DNA of 64,000 nt from Thermoflexibacter ruber. Its GTDB lineage: Bacteria; Bacteroidota; Bacteroidia; Cytophagales; Thermoflexibacteraceae. The position numbers and the translations under genes were made by a program. Below are positions 33,978-42,612 of this stretch, piece by piece (the first letter of the stretch is position 1; every line of letters begins with the position of its first letter). The stretch covers positions 1-64,000 of the forward strand of contig NZ_FONY01000017.1 in the NCBI RefSeq assembly GCF_900113045.1, in the 5' to 3' direction. The notes below the pieces were generated by a model. It ran no database searches. It saw nothing but the letters and a program-made list of their open reading frames with translations, and was not told where the DNA came from.

Positions 33978-34280
33978 TTATATTTTCTTTTTTATCTCTC
34001 CCACAGTTTTATCGTAGCGATTATTTGCCCAATACACATAAATTCCCGTCAGAAGCCAAGAAAAAATAATGATACCTACCCCTAAAATTAAACCAATATT
34101 GATATGCAAGCCAATTTTAGTGGCTAAAAAATCTTTGGCAAAGGCAACGGCAAAGATAAAACCTAAATAAACGACTAACATCAAAGCAGTCAAAAAAAGG
34201 GCAACTGACCAACGTTGGGAAACCATTTTTTTAAATTCCGCAGATTCCAATATTTGATGTACTTGTTCTGTGCTTTTCAT
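33978..34280 (-). CDS. DUF485 membrane protein, partner of the symporter
   Basis: A 100-residue protein with two membrane spans: SVALFLTALMLVVYLGFIFA and LILGVGIIIFSWLLTGIYVY. It starts MKSTEQVHQILESAEFKKMV and ends WANNRYDKTVGEIKKK, the DUF485 pattern (WANxxYD). I chose the ATG at 34280; a longer frame from 34346 adds a lysine-rich leader not seen in the family. It lies 86 bases upstream of the symporter gene on the same strand. The family's exact role is unknown, but its pairing with ActP-type carriers is regular. Confidence 0.88.
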   Translation of the reverse strand: MKSTEQVHQILESAEFKKMVSQRWSVALFLTALMLVVYLGFIFAVAFAKDFLATKIGLHINIGLILGVGIIIFSWLLTGIYVYWANNRYDKTVGEIKKKI

Positions 34281-34357
34281 TTTCTTATTGATTTTCTTTT
34301 TCCAAATAAAAGAATCATTTAGTAAAAAAACTATTTTTGGGTTCAAAAATCAATAAT

Positions 34358-35125
34358 ATGCTTAAAAATCTTCTGCTCGGCAACAAATATTTACAACCTT
34401 TATACGAGTTTCTTTTCAAAGTAGCCCTTAAAGGCATGAACTATGATAGAGGGCATATCCCTGACCACAGCGGCGAAAGGTATGTATTAGAACTTTTGCA
34501 AAAAAATGCTCAGCAAGACAAACTCATGATTTTTGACGTAGGGGCTAATACAGGTCAGTATGCAGAAGTAGTCATCAATACCTTAAAAAAAGATTTTCAA
34601 CTTCACTCCTTTGAACCTCAAAAAGAGGCTTTTAATCAATTGAAAAATGTGAGCAATGCACCTTTCTTTTTTCCTCATCACTTGGCTGTCGGGAGCGAAC
34701 AGGGAGAATTAGAGCTATTTTACAACAGAGAAGGAAGCGTTTTTGCCTCTATGTTTCCTTCCTCTTACCAAAACTACGATATTTCTTTGGACAAATCTCA
34801 GAAAGTTCCCGTCATCAAACTTGACGACTTTTGCAAAGAAAACAATATCTATCAAATAGACTTGCTTAAAATCGATGTAGAAGGCTACGAAATAGAAGCG
34901 TTGAAAGGTTGCAAGGAACTAATAAGTGATAAAAAAGTGCAAATGATACAGTTTGAGTTTGGTATTGCCTCCATCAAAGCACGTATTTTCTTAGAAGACT
35001 TTTTTTTCCTCTTGGCTGACTATGACATTTACCGCATTTTGCAAAACGGCATTAGAAAGATTCACTACAGCGAGTACGCAGAGTTGTTTTTAACTACAAA
35101 TTATTTGGCGATAAGAAAAAAATAA
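34358..35125 (+). CDS. FkbM-family SAM-dependent methyltransferase
   Basis: A 255-residue protein. The SAM-binding motif is MIFDVGANTGQYAEVVINTL (about residues 50-70), followed by FQLHSFEPQKEAFNQLKNV, PHHLAVGSEQGELELFYN, VPVIKLDDF and IDLLKIDVEGYEIEALKG, all standard for FkbM enzymes. Its targets are usually hydroxyl groups of sugars in surface polysaccharides or secondary metabolites; the target here is unknown. I use the ATG at 34358 and not the in-frame TTG at 34337. It is convergent with the MoxR gene and ends at a shared terminator. Confidence 0.92.
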   Translation: MLKNLLLGNKYLQPLYEFLFKVALKGMNYDRGHIPDHSGERYVLELLQKNAQQDKLMIFDVGANTGQYAEVVINTLKKDFQLHSFEPQKEAFNQLKNVSNAPFFFPHHLAVGSEQGELELFYNREGSVFASMFPSSYQNYDISLDKSQKVPVIKLDDFCKENNIYQIDLLKIDVEGYEIEALKGCKELISDKKVQMIQFEFGIASIKARIFLEDFFFLLADYDIYRILQNGIRKIHYSEYAELFLTTNYLAIRKK

Positions 35126-35159
35126 ACCATTACAGGACTTAGATTCCTTGTAATGGTTT
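35124..35159. terminator. Bidirectional terminator between FkbM and MoxR genes
   Basis: AAACCATTACA pairs with TGTAATGGTTT, extended by GGA/TCC, around a short AT loop. It begins in the stop codon of the FkbM gene and ends 17 bases before the MoxR stop. Confidence 0.85.
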
Positions 35160-35175
35160 AAACTTATATTTGCAA

Positions 35176-36174
35176 CTACTTAGTGATAGCTACCTTTTTC
35201 AAAATACCGTCAATAATATCCTTAGTTGTAACGCCCTCAGCTTCAGCTTCGTAGTTAAGAATGATTCTGTGGTTGAGTACATCGTAAGCGATTTCTTTGA
35301 TATCTTCTGGAAGTACATAATCTCTGCCCTCAAAGAAAGCAATCGCCTTAGCGGCACGATTCATATTAATACTTGCACGAGGGGAAACTCCAAATTGGAT
35401 AAAGGCAGCTTCCTCATTCAATCCGTACTCTTTTGGGCGGCGAGTAGCAAAGACCAGCTCTATAATGTACCTCTCCAAAGAATCAGATATTTTAACAGCA
35501 TTAATCGCATCTCTGACTGCAAAGATTTCGCTTTTGGTTAAAACAGCATTGACATTGCTATCAAAAGTAAGATTGGACATACGACGCATGACCTCTAACT
35601 CAGACTCCTTGTCAGGATAGCTCACAAAAACCTTCATCATAAAGCGGTCTAACTGTGCTTCGGGAAGTGGGTAGGTACCTTCCTGCTCCACAGGGTTTTG
35701 CGTAGCTAATACTAAAAAGGGCTTGTCCAATTGGAAAGTAGTTTCGCCAATCGTTACCTGCTTTTCTTGCATAGACTCGAGCAGAGCGGACTGCACTTTG
35801 GCAGGAGAGCGGTTTACCTCATCTGCCAAAATCAAATTGGCAAAAATAGGTCCTTTTTTTACCTCAAACTCTGCTGTTTTTTGGTTGTAAATCATTGTCC
35901 CAATAAGGTCAGCAGGGAGTAAGTCAGGTGTGAATTGGATACGCTGAAAATCCAAGTGCAAAACTTTTGCAAGCGTATTGATAGTTAGGGTTTTGGCTAA
36001 ACCCGGCACCCCTTCCAGAAGAATATGCCCATTAGTAAATAGCCCAATCAAAAGGCGGTTAATCATGTAGCGTTGCCCAACCACTACCTTGTTCATTTCC
36101 TCATATACTTGTTGGATTCGCAAACGCAAAGCTGACGCATCTAAGGGGGCTTTACCCCATTCTATATTTTCCAT
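35176..36174 (-). CDS. MoxR-family AAA+ ATPase
   Basis: A 332-residue chaperone-like ATPase. Walker A is LEGVPGLAKTLTINTLA, Walker B LILADEVNRSPAKVQSALLE, followed by MQEKQVTIG and sensor 1 VLATQNPVEQEGTYPLPEAQ, then LDRFMMKV and the arginine-bearing SPRASINMNRAAKA. All catalytic positions are present. MoxR proteins help assemble or activate protein complexes, often with VWA-domain partners. In many Bacteroidota a DUF58 gene and the Bat operon follow it; here the next gene downstream is the convergent methyltransferase, so the partners are elsewhere or absent. Confidence 0.95.
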   Translation of the reverse strand: MENIEWGKAPLDASALRLRIQQVYEEMNKVVVGQRYMINRLLIGLFTNGHILLEGVPGLAKTLTINTLAKVLHLDFQRIQFTPDLLPADLIGTMIYNQKTAEFEVKKGPIFANLILADEVNRSPAKVQSALLESMQEKQVTIGETTFQLDKPFLVLATQNPVEQEGTYPLPEAQLDRFMMKVFVSYPDKESELEVMRRMSNLTFDSNVNAVLTKSEIFAVRDAINAVKISDSLERYIIELVFATRRPKEYGLNEEAAFIQFGVSPRASINMNRAAKAIAFFEGRDYVLPEDIKEIAYDVLNHRIILNYEAEAEGVTTKDIIDGILKKVAITK

Positions 36175-36337
36175 ATTTTAAAATTCGTATCTAAGCAATT
36201 TTGCCAATTAAATTATTTAGCCCTATTCACTTTCATTTTTAGTTCGTGAAAACAGTAGCTAAATAATACAAGCCGTAAAAATAGAAATCTAATTGCAAAT
36301 AAAGAACGATAAGTGTGTTAAGAATAGTAAAAAATAC

Positions 36338-37501
36338 TTACAAACTTTCCATCCAAGATTTGTAATACTTCCCATCATCTATTTTCATAGCTTCAGTAGT
36401 CAGTTTGAGCGGTCTAAATGTATCGACCATAACAGCTAACTCATTGGTTTCTTTCTTCCCAATACTTCTTTCCATGGCGCCAGGGTGCGGTCCGTGAGGA
36501 ATCCCGCCGGGGTGCAAAGTCATCTGTCCCTGTCCTATGTCGTTCCTACTCATAAAATCACCGTCCACATAGTAAAGCAATTCCTCTGAATCAATATTGC
36601 TATGATTGTAAGGTGCAGGAATCCCCCTTGGGTGGTAGTCATACAAACGCGGGCAAAAGGAACAAACTACAAAAGAATCTGTTTCAAAAGTTTGATGCAC
36701 AGGCGGTGGCTGGTGTACTCGTCCCGTAATAGGCTCAAAATTGTGAATAGAGAAGCCATAAGGGAAATTATACCCGTCCCAACCCACTACATCGAAAGGG
36801 TGAGTAGCATAAACAAGTTGGTGAATCAAATCCTGTTTTTTTACTTTTATCAGGAAATCTCCCTTTTCATCATGAGTTTCTAAGTCTTGGGGTAGCTTGT
36901 AATCACGCTCGCAAAAAGGAGAATGTTCTAAAAGCTGCCCAAACCAATTTCGGTAGCGTTTCGGCGTATAAATGGGCTGATGTGATTCCAAGTAAAAAAT
37001 TCTATTGTCCTGACTATCAAATTCTATTTGGTAAATCATGCCTCTTGGAATGAGCAAATAATCTCCATATTCAAAAGGAATAGTCCCCACCAAAGTTCGT
37101 AGTTTTCCAGAACCTTTGTGTATGAAAAGTAATTCGTCAGCATCAGCATTTTTATAAAAATAGCCATCCATAGATTGCTTAGGAGCCGCCACCCCAATCA
37201 GCACATCATTATTGAGCATCAAAGGCGTTCTGCTCTCTAAAAAATCCTCTTTGGGACTGACATTAAAGCCCAACATTTTGCGAGGAGTAATATTTTTCTC
37301 TACCGCAATCTCAGGTGCTACGCTGTACGCTTCCAAAATTTCCTTGACCATAGTAGGTCGGTAAGTATGGTAGAGCAAAGAAGCCATACCTACAAATCCT
37401 TCTGTGCCAAAAAGTTGTTCGTAGTAATACCCTCCATTAGGTTTTTCAAAAATGGTATGTCGTTTTTGAGGGATTTTTCCCAGCTTATGATAAATAGGCA
37501 T
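36338..37501 (-). CDS. hmgA: Homogentisate 1,2-dioxygenase
   Basis: A 387-residue cupin-type enzyme that opens the ring of homogentisate to maleylacetoacetate in tyrosine and phenylalanine breakdown. It opens MPIYHKLGKIPQKRHTIFEK and shows the family's core: ADELLFIHKGSGKLRTLVG, YGDYLLIPRGMIYQIEF, VGWDGYNFPYGFSIHNFEPI, GRVHQPPPVHQTF, HSNIDSEELLYYVDGDF and LHPGGIPHGPHPG. The His and Glu residues of the last two motifs are the Fe(II) ligands. The length is a little below the usual 430-440, as in the shorter bacterial group. No other gene of the pathway is in the window. Confidence 0.93.
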   Translation of the reverse strand: MPIYHKLGKIPQKRHTIFEKPNGGYYYEQLFGTEGFVGMASLLYHTYRPTMVKEILEAYSVAPEIAVEKNITPRKMLGFNVSPKEDFLESRTPLMLNNDVLIGVAAPKQSMDGYFYKNADADELLFIHKGSGKLRTLVGTIPFEYGDYLLIPRGMIYQIEFDSQDNRIFYLESHQPIYTPKRYRNWFGQLLEHSPFCERDYKLPQDLETHDEKGDFLIKVKKQDLIHQLVYATHPFDVVGWDGYNFPYGFSIHNFEPITGRVHQPPPVHQTFETDSFVVCSFCPRLYDYHPRGIPAPYNHSNIDSEELLYYVDGDFMSRNDIGQGQMTLHPGGIPHGPHPGAMERSIGKKETNELAVMVDTFRPLKLTTEAMKIDDGKYYKSWMESL

Positions 37502-37639
37502 ATAGTTTATTGGTTACAATTTGTAAGTTATTTTTGATGTAAAGATAGGAAATTAGCAAAAATAAAGGAAGTTTAGGCAAGATGAAGTTTTTAAAAGAAT
37601 TTTATAGGACTAACTTCTCCCATTTTTTGAAATAATATC

Positions 37640-37647
37640 TAATTTTG
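37640..37647 (+). promoter_or_regulatory. -7 box TAATTTTG upstream of the sirtuin gene
   Basis: An exact TAnnTTTG match ending 16 bases above the ATG at 37664, which would give a leader of about 10 bases. A clear -33 element at the normal spacing is not seen. Confidence 0.4.
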
Positions 37648-37663
37648 TCCAAAAGTAAAACCT

Positions 37664-38362
37664 ATGTCAAAGAAAAAATTAGTCGTTTTATCAGGGGCAG
37701 GTATCAGTGCGGAAAGTGGAATCCCTACTTTCAGAGATGCAGGAGGACTTTGGGAAGGGCATGATGTCATGGAGGTAGCCTCTCCACAAGGCTGGCGAAA
37801 AAATCCAGCTTTGGTTTTAGATTTTTACAATCAGCGAAGAAAAGCCGCCAAGCAAGCCCAACCGAACAAAGCTCACCAGATAATCAAGCAGTTAGAAGAC
37901 TACTTTGAGGTAACGGTCATTACCCAAAACGTAGATGACTTGCACGAGAAAGCAGGCTCAACTCACGTTATTCACCTACACGGCAGCCTGTTTAAAATGA
38001 GAAGTAGCTTAGATGAAAACCTAATTTTTAATATAGAAGGCGATATAAAATTGGGAGATAAATGTCCCAAAGGTTCTCAACTTCGCCCTCATATTGTTTG
38101 GTTTGGGGAGTCAGTTCCTTTGATATCTGTAGCCGCAGAGATAAGTGCAGAGGCAGATATTTTTCTCGTGGTAGGGACTTCGTTGCAGGTCTATCCCGCC
38201 GCAGGTCTGATAGATTACGTACATAGGGATACTTTGAAATTTTTGGTGGACTTGAATCCTCCTTCTGTCAGTCATATTAGAAATTTGACGGTCATTAGTG
38301 ATAAAGCAAGTTCAGGTATGGAAAAAGTCATGGAAAAACTCTTAGAGATAAAAGCCTATTAA
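37664..38362 (+). CDS. cobB: Sirtuin (SIR2-family NAD-dependent protein deacylase)
   Basis: A 232-residue enzyme that removes acyl groups from lysines using NAD+. NAD-binding marks are VLSGAGISAESGIPTFRDAG, TQNVDDLHEKAGS and the catalytic His in VIHLHGSL. The later motifs LRPHIVWFGESVP, VVGTSLQVYPAAGL and DLNPP are also present. The four zinc cysteines normally found after the catalytic His are missing: only one Cys (DKCPKGS) remains. Zinc-free sirtuins with this KGSQLRPHIVWFGE form exist in Bacteroidota as far as I recall. The gene is convergent with trkH, 18 bases apart. Confidence 0.93.
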   Translation: MSKKKLVVLSGAGISAESGIPTFRDAGGLWEGHDVMEVASPQGWRKNPALVLDFYNQRRKAAKQAQPNKAHQIIKQLEDYFEVTVITQNVDDLHEKAGSTHVIHLHGSLFKMRSSLDENLIFNIEGDIKLGDKCPKGSQLRPHIVWFGESVPLISVAAEISAEADIFLVVGTSLQVYPAAGLIDYVHRDTLKFLVDLNPPSVSHIRNLTVISDKASSGMEKVMEKLLEIKAY

Positions 38363-38380
38363 AGAAGAAGCAAGCAGTAT

Positions 38381-40192
38381 TTACCCTATGAGCAAATGCG
38401 TCTTAGGGTACTCATACGCTGTACTAACCGCTTTTTTGCTCAATGCCAAAGCCAGCGTAACCGTGCCTACCCTCCCAATAAACATGGTCATGATGATGAT
38501 AATTTTGCCTAATAATGAAAGGTCTGCTGTAATGCCCATGGACAGTCCAACCGTTGCAAAAGCAGAGATTTGCTCAAAAGCCACTTGTAAAATATCTTTT
38601 TCTGACTCTGTAATAGAAAGCAAAAAAATAGCTAAGCTATTGTAGCTCACGGCAAACATAAGCAAAGCAAAAGCACGATTAACAGCCTCTACTGGGATAG
38701 TTCTTCTTTCTATATTAATATTTTTTTGACCTGTAATGTTGGCAATAGAGGAGTATAAAATAACTACAAAAGTAGTGATTTTGATGCCACCTGCCGTAGA
38801 GCCAGACCCAGCCCCAATAAACATCATAAACATACACAAAATAAGCGTTGCATGTTGTAGCTTACTGAAATCCATAGAGTTAAACCCTGCTGTTCGCGTT
38901 ACCACAGATTGGAAAAGAGCAGTAATAAAAGCTTCTATGATGGTTCTATCTCTCAACTTCTCAAACTCAAAAATCATAAATGCTACTATCCCTGTAACTA
39001 CCAAAATAAAAGTAAAACGCAGTGTAATCCTTGTGTTGTGAGAGAGTTTTTTCCATGGAGTGATTATCCTGCTTTTGATATACTTAGGGTGGAAAACTTC
39101 TTCTATCACTGTAAATCCCAGCCCCCCTAAAATAATAAGTAAAGAAAGTACAAAATGTAATGTGTACATTCTTCCTGTTTTCATATCCTCGTCCAACATT
39201 CCCCCAGAGAAAAGGCTGAATCCTGCATTGCAAAATGCTGATATAGAATGAAATATAGAGAAAAAAACTTTCTCTCCCAAACTTTTAAACTGTTGGTCTG
39301 TGTCCCAAAGCTCCTCATCCCATGAAAAGAAAACAAGCAAAAACCCAATAAATTCTATCAAAAGCGTAATAAACACTACTTTACGCAAAAGTTGTTTGGC
39401 AGAAGCTAAATTTTCACTACTCAAAAAGTTTTGCATGATAGACTGTTGCCTTAGACTTACTCCACTTGACAAAAAACTGGAGAAAAAGGTAGCAAAAAGT
39501 ACGATGCCTAAACCTCCTAATTGAATCAAAAGCATCAGTACCAACTTACCTTTAAAAGTAAAAAAAGTAGCCGTGTCCACCACTATCAATCCTGTAACAC
39601 AAGAAGCACTCGCCGAGGTAAAAAGTGCATCTATGAAAGGCATAGACCCCTGTACCGTCATAGCGGGAAGCATAAGCAAAAAAGCTCCTCCTAAAATCAA
39701 AATCACAAAACTCATGACAAAGGTAGTTGCTGGTTTGAGTTTGAGTTCGGAAATGCGATTAGCACTTTTTGAAATTTCTAAGATAATAATGATAAATAGA
39801 AAAACACTGAGAAGATTTTGGTAGGTATTGACAGGATTGTCTATAGAAAATAGGTATAGGTAATACAAAAATAGGCGAAAACCAAACAGCCAATTAGCCA
39901 AGCCATATAAAATAATAATACTTGTCAAAAGCAGTTCTAAGCGTTCTCTATTGATAAAATCCCGTCGGTCAAAAGAAAACAGCATGCGTAGCCCAAATAA
40001 GATGACATAGATGAGAAATTGGAAATCAAATATTCTGAAAACTTCATTTGCCTCCTCATCTGAAAGCAAAAAACCGTAGCGATAGATAAGCAAAATGAAA
40101 GCAATAGAAACATTTATCTGAGATATTCTTCTGATTATCAGATTAATAATTTCGTTTCTTCTTACAATAAAAGTACCTAAGGTTTTCCACAT
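38381..40192 (-). CDS. TrkH/KtrB-family potassium transporter subunit
   Basis: A 603-residue membrane protein. The four selectivity-loop motifs are visible: SASASCVTGLIVVDT, SISAFCNAGFSLFSG, VVTRTAGFNSMD and QISAFATVGLSMG, the glycines lining the K+ filter. About 130 extra N-terminal residues form several more spans, making it longer than E. coli TrkH (about 480). This N-terminal extension is common in Bacteroidota. It needs a cytoplasmic RCK partner (TrkA/KtrA) to gate it; none is encoded in the window. Confidence 0.93.
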   Translation of the reverse strand: MWKTLGTFIVRRNEIINLIIRRISQINVSIAFILLIYRYGFLLSDEEANEVFRIFDFQFLIYVILFGLRMLFSFDRRDFINRERLELLLTSIIILYGLANWLFGFRLFLYYLYLFSIDNPVNTYQNLLSVFLFIIIILEISKSANRISELKLKPATTFVMSFVILILGGAFLLMLPAMTVQGSMPFIDALFTSASASCVTGLIVVDTATFFTFKGKLVLMLLIQLGGLGIVLFATFFSSFLSSGVSLRQQSIMQNFLSSENLASAKQLLRKVVFITLLIEFIGFLLVFFSWDEELWDTDQQFKSLGEKVFFSIFHSISAFCNAGFSLFSGGMLDEDMKTGRMYTLHFVLSLLIILGGLGFTVIEEVFHPKYIKSRIITPWKKLSHNTRITLRFTFILVVTGIVAFMIFEFEKLRDRTIIEAFITALFQSVVTRTAGFNSMDFSKLQHATLILCMFMMFIGAGSGSTAGGIKITTFVVILYSSIANITGQKNINIERRTIPVEAVNRAFALLMFAVSYNSLAIFLLSITESEKDILQVAFEQISAFATVGLSMGITADLSLLGKIIIIMTMFIGRVGTVTLALALSKKAVSTAYEYPKTHLLIG

Positions 40193-40554
40193 AGAGCCTA
40201 TTCTTGCTTGAAAGTGCTTTTATATTTTTCTCAAAGCATCAAAAGTATAAAAAATTTTAGTCTTTTCTTCTTAAATCTTTTTTTTCAAAAAGGCTTTTGA
40301 GAAACAATGTCAAAATAAGGACTAAATGTATGAAAATCACTTGTAAATGTTTACATATTTTGTACTTCTAAGTAAAATGATAGATTGCTTTTGAAACTTT
40401 TTAAGTACTTTTACCAAGAAAAATTTGTTTTTAGTCATGTAGATTTCAAAAAATCTTACTTATTTAGTGGCTAATTTTAAAAATTTCGTGTAGAAAACAT
40501 TTTATTTTAAATATTTATTAAACATTTTATTTATTTCCTAAAAACAAAAACACT
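40193..40554. other. Spacer between divergent trkH and ugd genes
   Basis: An AT-rich stretch of 362 bases with no gene. The near-palindrome TGTAAATGTTTACA lies at 40342-40355 and could be an operator. A fragment of the dispersed repeat seen at 949-1018 (AGTGGCTAATTTT, then TTTCGTGTAG) lies at about 40464-40495. Confidence 0.5.
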
Positions 40555-41871
40555 ATGAATTTAGCAGTTATTGGAACGGGATATGTAGGTTTAGTTTCAG
40601 GTACTTGCTTTGCTGAAACAGGTAATCAAGTTATTTGTGTAGATAATAATGCTACCAAAGTTGCGCGTCTGCAAAATGGTGAAATGCCAATTTACGAACC
40701 GGGTTTAGAGGTGATTTTCAACAGAAATACTAAGCAAGGACGGCTTACCTTTACTACCGATTTGGAAAGTGCGGTGAAGTCTGCTGAGGTTATTTTCTTG
40801 GCTTTACCTACCCCACCGGGCGAAGACGGCTCTGCTGACCTTTCCTACGTATTGGGCGTAGCAGAACAATTAGGTAAAATTATTGACAGCTACAAAGTAA
40901 TAGTCGATAAAAGTACCGTTCCCGTAGGGACTGCTGAGAAAGTTCATGCAGCAATCGCTAAAAACGCCAAAGTGGAGTTTGATGTAGTGTCAAATCCTGA
41001 GTTTTTGAGAGAGGGAGTTGCCGTAGAAGACTTTTTGAAACCTGACCGAGTAGTGATAGGTACTTCCTCTGACCGCGCTCGCGAAGTAATGCAACGCCTG
41101 TACGAGCCTTTTGTACGCCAAGGCAACCCTATTATATTTATGGACGAGCGTTCTGCTGAGATGACTAAATACGCAGCAAACTCTTATCTGGCTATGCGTA
41201 TTAGCTTTATGAACGAGGTAGCTAACCTATGCGAAAAAGTAGGTGCCAATGTCGACCATGTACGTAGAGGTATTGGTAGCGACAAAAGAATAGGCAATCG
41301 TTTTCTATTCCCGGGAGTAGGTTATGGTGGCAGTTGTTTCCCCAAAGATGTTCAAGCATTGCATAAAACCGCTAAAGAATACAACTATGACTTCCGTATC
41401 ATTGATTCAGTAATGAAGGTAAACCACGACCAACGCTTTATCTTATCAAAGAAAATCAAAGAATACTTCAACAATAACCTCAAAGACAAGAAGATAGCCA
41501 TTTGGGGGCTTGCTTTTAAACCTAATACAGATGATATTCGCGAAGCACCTGCACTGTATATTATAGAAGAATTGGTAGCCGCAGGCGCAACAGTAACTGC
41601 TTTTGACCCAGAAGCAATGGACAATGTACGCCAAGTCATGGGAGATAAAGTAGCTTTGACCTTTGGACATTATGATGCCTTGCACGGAGCTGACGCTTTG
41701 GCTATCATTACAGAGTGGAGCCTATTCCGCACACCCGATTTCAACAAAATGGCTCAATTAATGAAAAGTAAAGTCATTTTTGATGGAAGAAACCTTTATG
41801 GAGTAGAAACATTGGCAGAGGCAGGATGGTACTACAATAGCATAGGCAGACCGATTGTGATGCCTAACTAA
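40555..41871 (+). CDS. ugd: UDP-glucose 6-dehydrogenase
   Basis: A 438-residue enzyme that oxidises UDP-glucose to UDP-glucuronate in two NAD+-dependent steps, a precursor for surface polysaccharides. It opens MNLAVIGTGYVGLVSGTCFA (Rossmann GxGYVG). Then come ALPTPPGEDGSADLSYV, NPEFLREGVAVEDF, the catalytic cysteine in PGVGYGGSCFPKDVQAL, and the NAD-binding C-terminal domain with AIWGLAFKPNTDDIREAP. All expected residues are present and the length is normal. It stands alone, followed by a strong terminator. Confidence 0.97.
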   Translation: MNLAVIGTGYVGLVSGTCFAETGNQVICVDNNATKVARLQNGEMPIYEPGLEVIFNRNTKQGRLTFTTDLESAVKSAEVIFLALPTPPGEDGSADLSYVLGVAEQLGKIIDSYKVIVDKSTVPVGTAEKVHAAIAKNAKVEFDVVSNPEFLREGVAVEDFLKPDRVVIGTSSDRAREVMQRLYEPFVRQGNPIIFMDERSAEMTKYAANSYLAMRISFMNEVANLCEKVGANVDHVRRGIGSDKRIGNRFLFPGVGYGGSCFPKDVQALHKTAKEYNYDFRIIDSVMKVNHDQRFILSKKIKEYFNNNLKDKKIAIWGLAFKPNTDDIREAPALYIIEELVAAGATVTAFDPEAMDNVRQVMGDKVALTFGHYDALHGADALAIITEWSLFRTPDFNKMAQLMKSKVIFDGRNLYGVETLAEAGWYYNSIGRPIVMPN

Positions 41872-41897
41872 TACTTTTGCAAATAAAAATTACTTTT

Positions 41898-41933
41898 TTA
41901 CCACTATTCCCAAAAATAGTGGTAATTTTTTTT
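41898..41933 (+). terminator. Terminator after ugd
   Basis: A perfect 11-base stem TTACCACTATT/AATAGTGGTAA with a 6-base loop and a following run of eight T. It starts 27 bases past the ugd stop. Confidence 0.92.
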
Positions 41934-42197
41934 GTAAATGTTAATTTTTTCACTAACTTCATACATTGAATTAATGTCTTACCTTTCTATCAAATTCCAG
42001 TTTTAACGATACTTAATAGAACTTTTCTAAGACGAAATATTGTATTTTGCAGTTGGCATAATGCACACGGCTTGTTTATGTTAAAGAACTATAAATAATT
42101 AACAAAGTTCTTACATTCAGCAACTATTAATTCACTATAATCGTATAATATAATGACTTGAATTATAACTGTTTCTGACTTTTAAACTCTGTCTTGT
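41934..42197. other. Spacer before the T9SS-tailed small protein
   Basis: About 260 AT-rich bases. GTATTTTGC near 42050 is one base short of a -7 TAnnTTTG box. I see no gene, hairpin or clear repeat. Confidence 0.4.
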
Positions 42198-42599
42198 ATG
42201 ATAAAAAATATACTGTCTTGTATTTTAGTTATTTGCACTATTTCTGCATCGCTTGCATTGGGAGGAGAAAATCTTACTATCTTGCCTTTGCAACATAGTA
42301 CAAGCGATTATTTCTCCGATGATAAATTATTTGTCAATGAGCAAATAGACATTTCTAATATTTATCCTAATCCAGCAAACGATTTAGTAAAATTTAATTA
42401 TCATATTATAGACACCAATGCGAAGGTAAAAATTACTATTAGAAACGTTTTAGGCAGTATAGTGAAAGAGGAAGAACTCTCTCCCCAAGCACACCAATTA
42501 GAAATTTCTGTAAGTGAGTACTCCTCAGGAATCTATTTCTACACTCTATCCATTAATAATAAGAGCATTATTACTAAAAAATTCTTAGTGAGAAGATAA
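42198..42599 (+). CDS. Tiny secreted protein consisting mainly of a type A T9SS sorting domain
   Basis: A 133-residue protein. A signal peptide (MIKNILSCILVICTISASLA) is followed by about 30 polar residues and then a complete sorting domain of about 80 residues: ISNIYPNPANDLVKFNY, VKITIRNVLGSIVKEEEL, ISVSEYSSGIYFYTL and IITKKFLVRR. Almost no passenger is left. The sorting domain would send it through the type IX system to the surface, where it would be cut or lipid-linked. It precedes a lipoprotein gene by 13 bases and they are probably co-transcribed. Confidence 0.85.
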   Translation: MIKNILSCILVICTISASLALGGENLTILPLQHSTSDYFSDDKLFVNEQIDISNIYPNPANDLVKFNYHIIDTNAKVKITIRNVLGSIVKEEELSPQAHQLEISVSEYSSGIYFYTLSINNKSIITKKFLVRR

Positions 42600-42612
42600 A
42601 GCATATTTGTTT

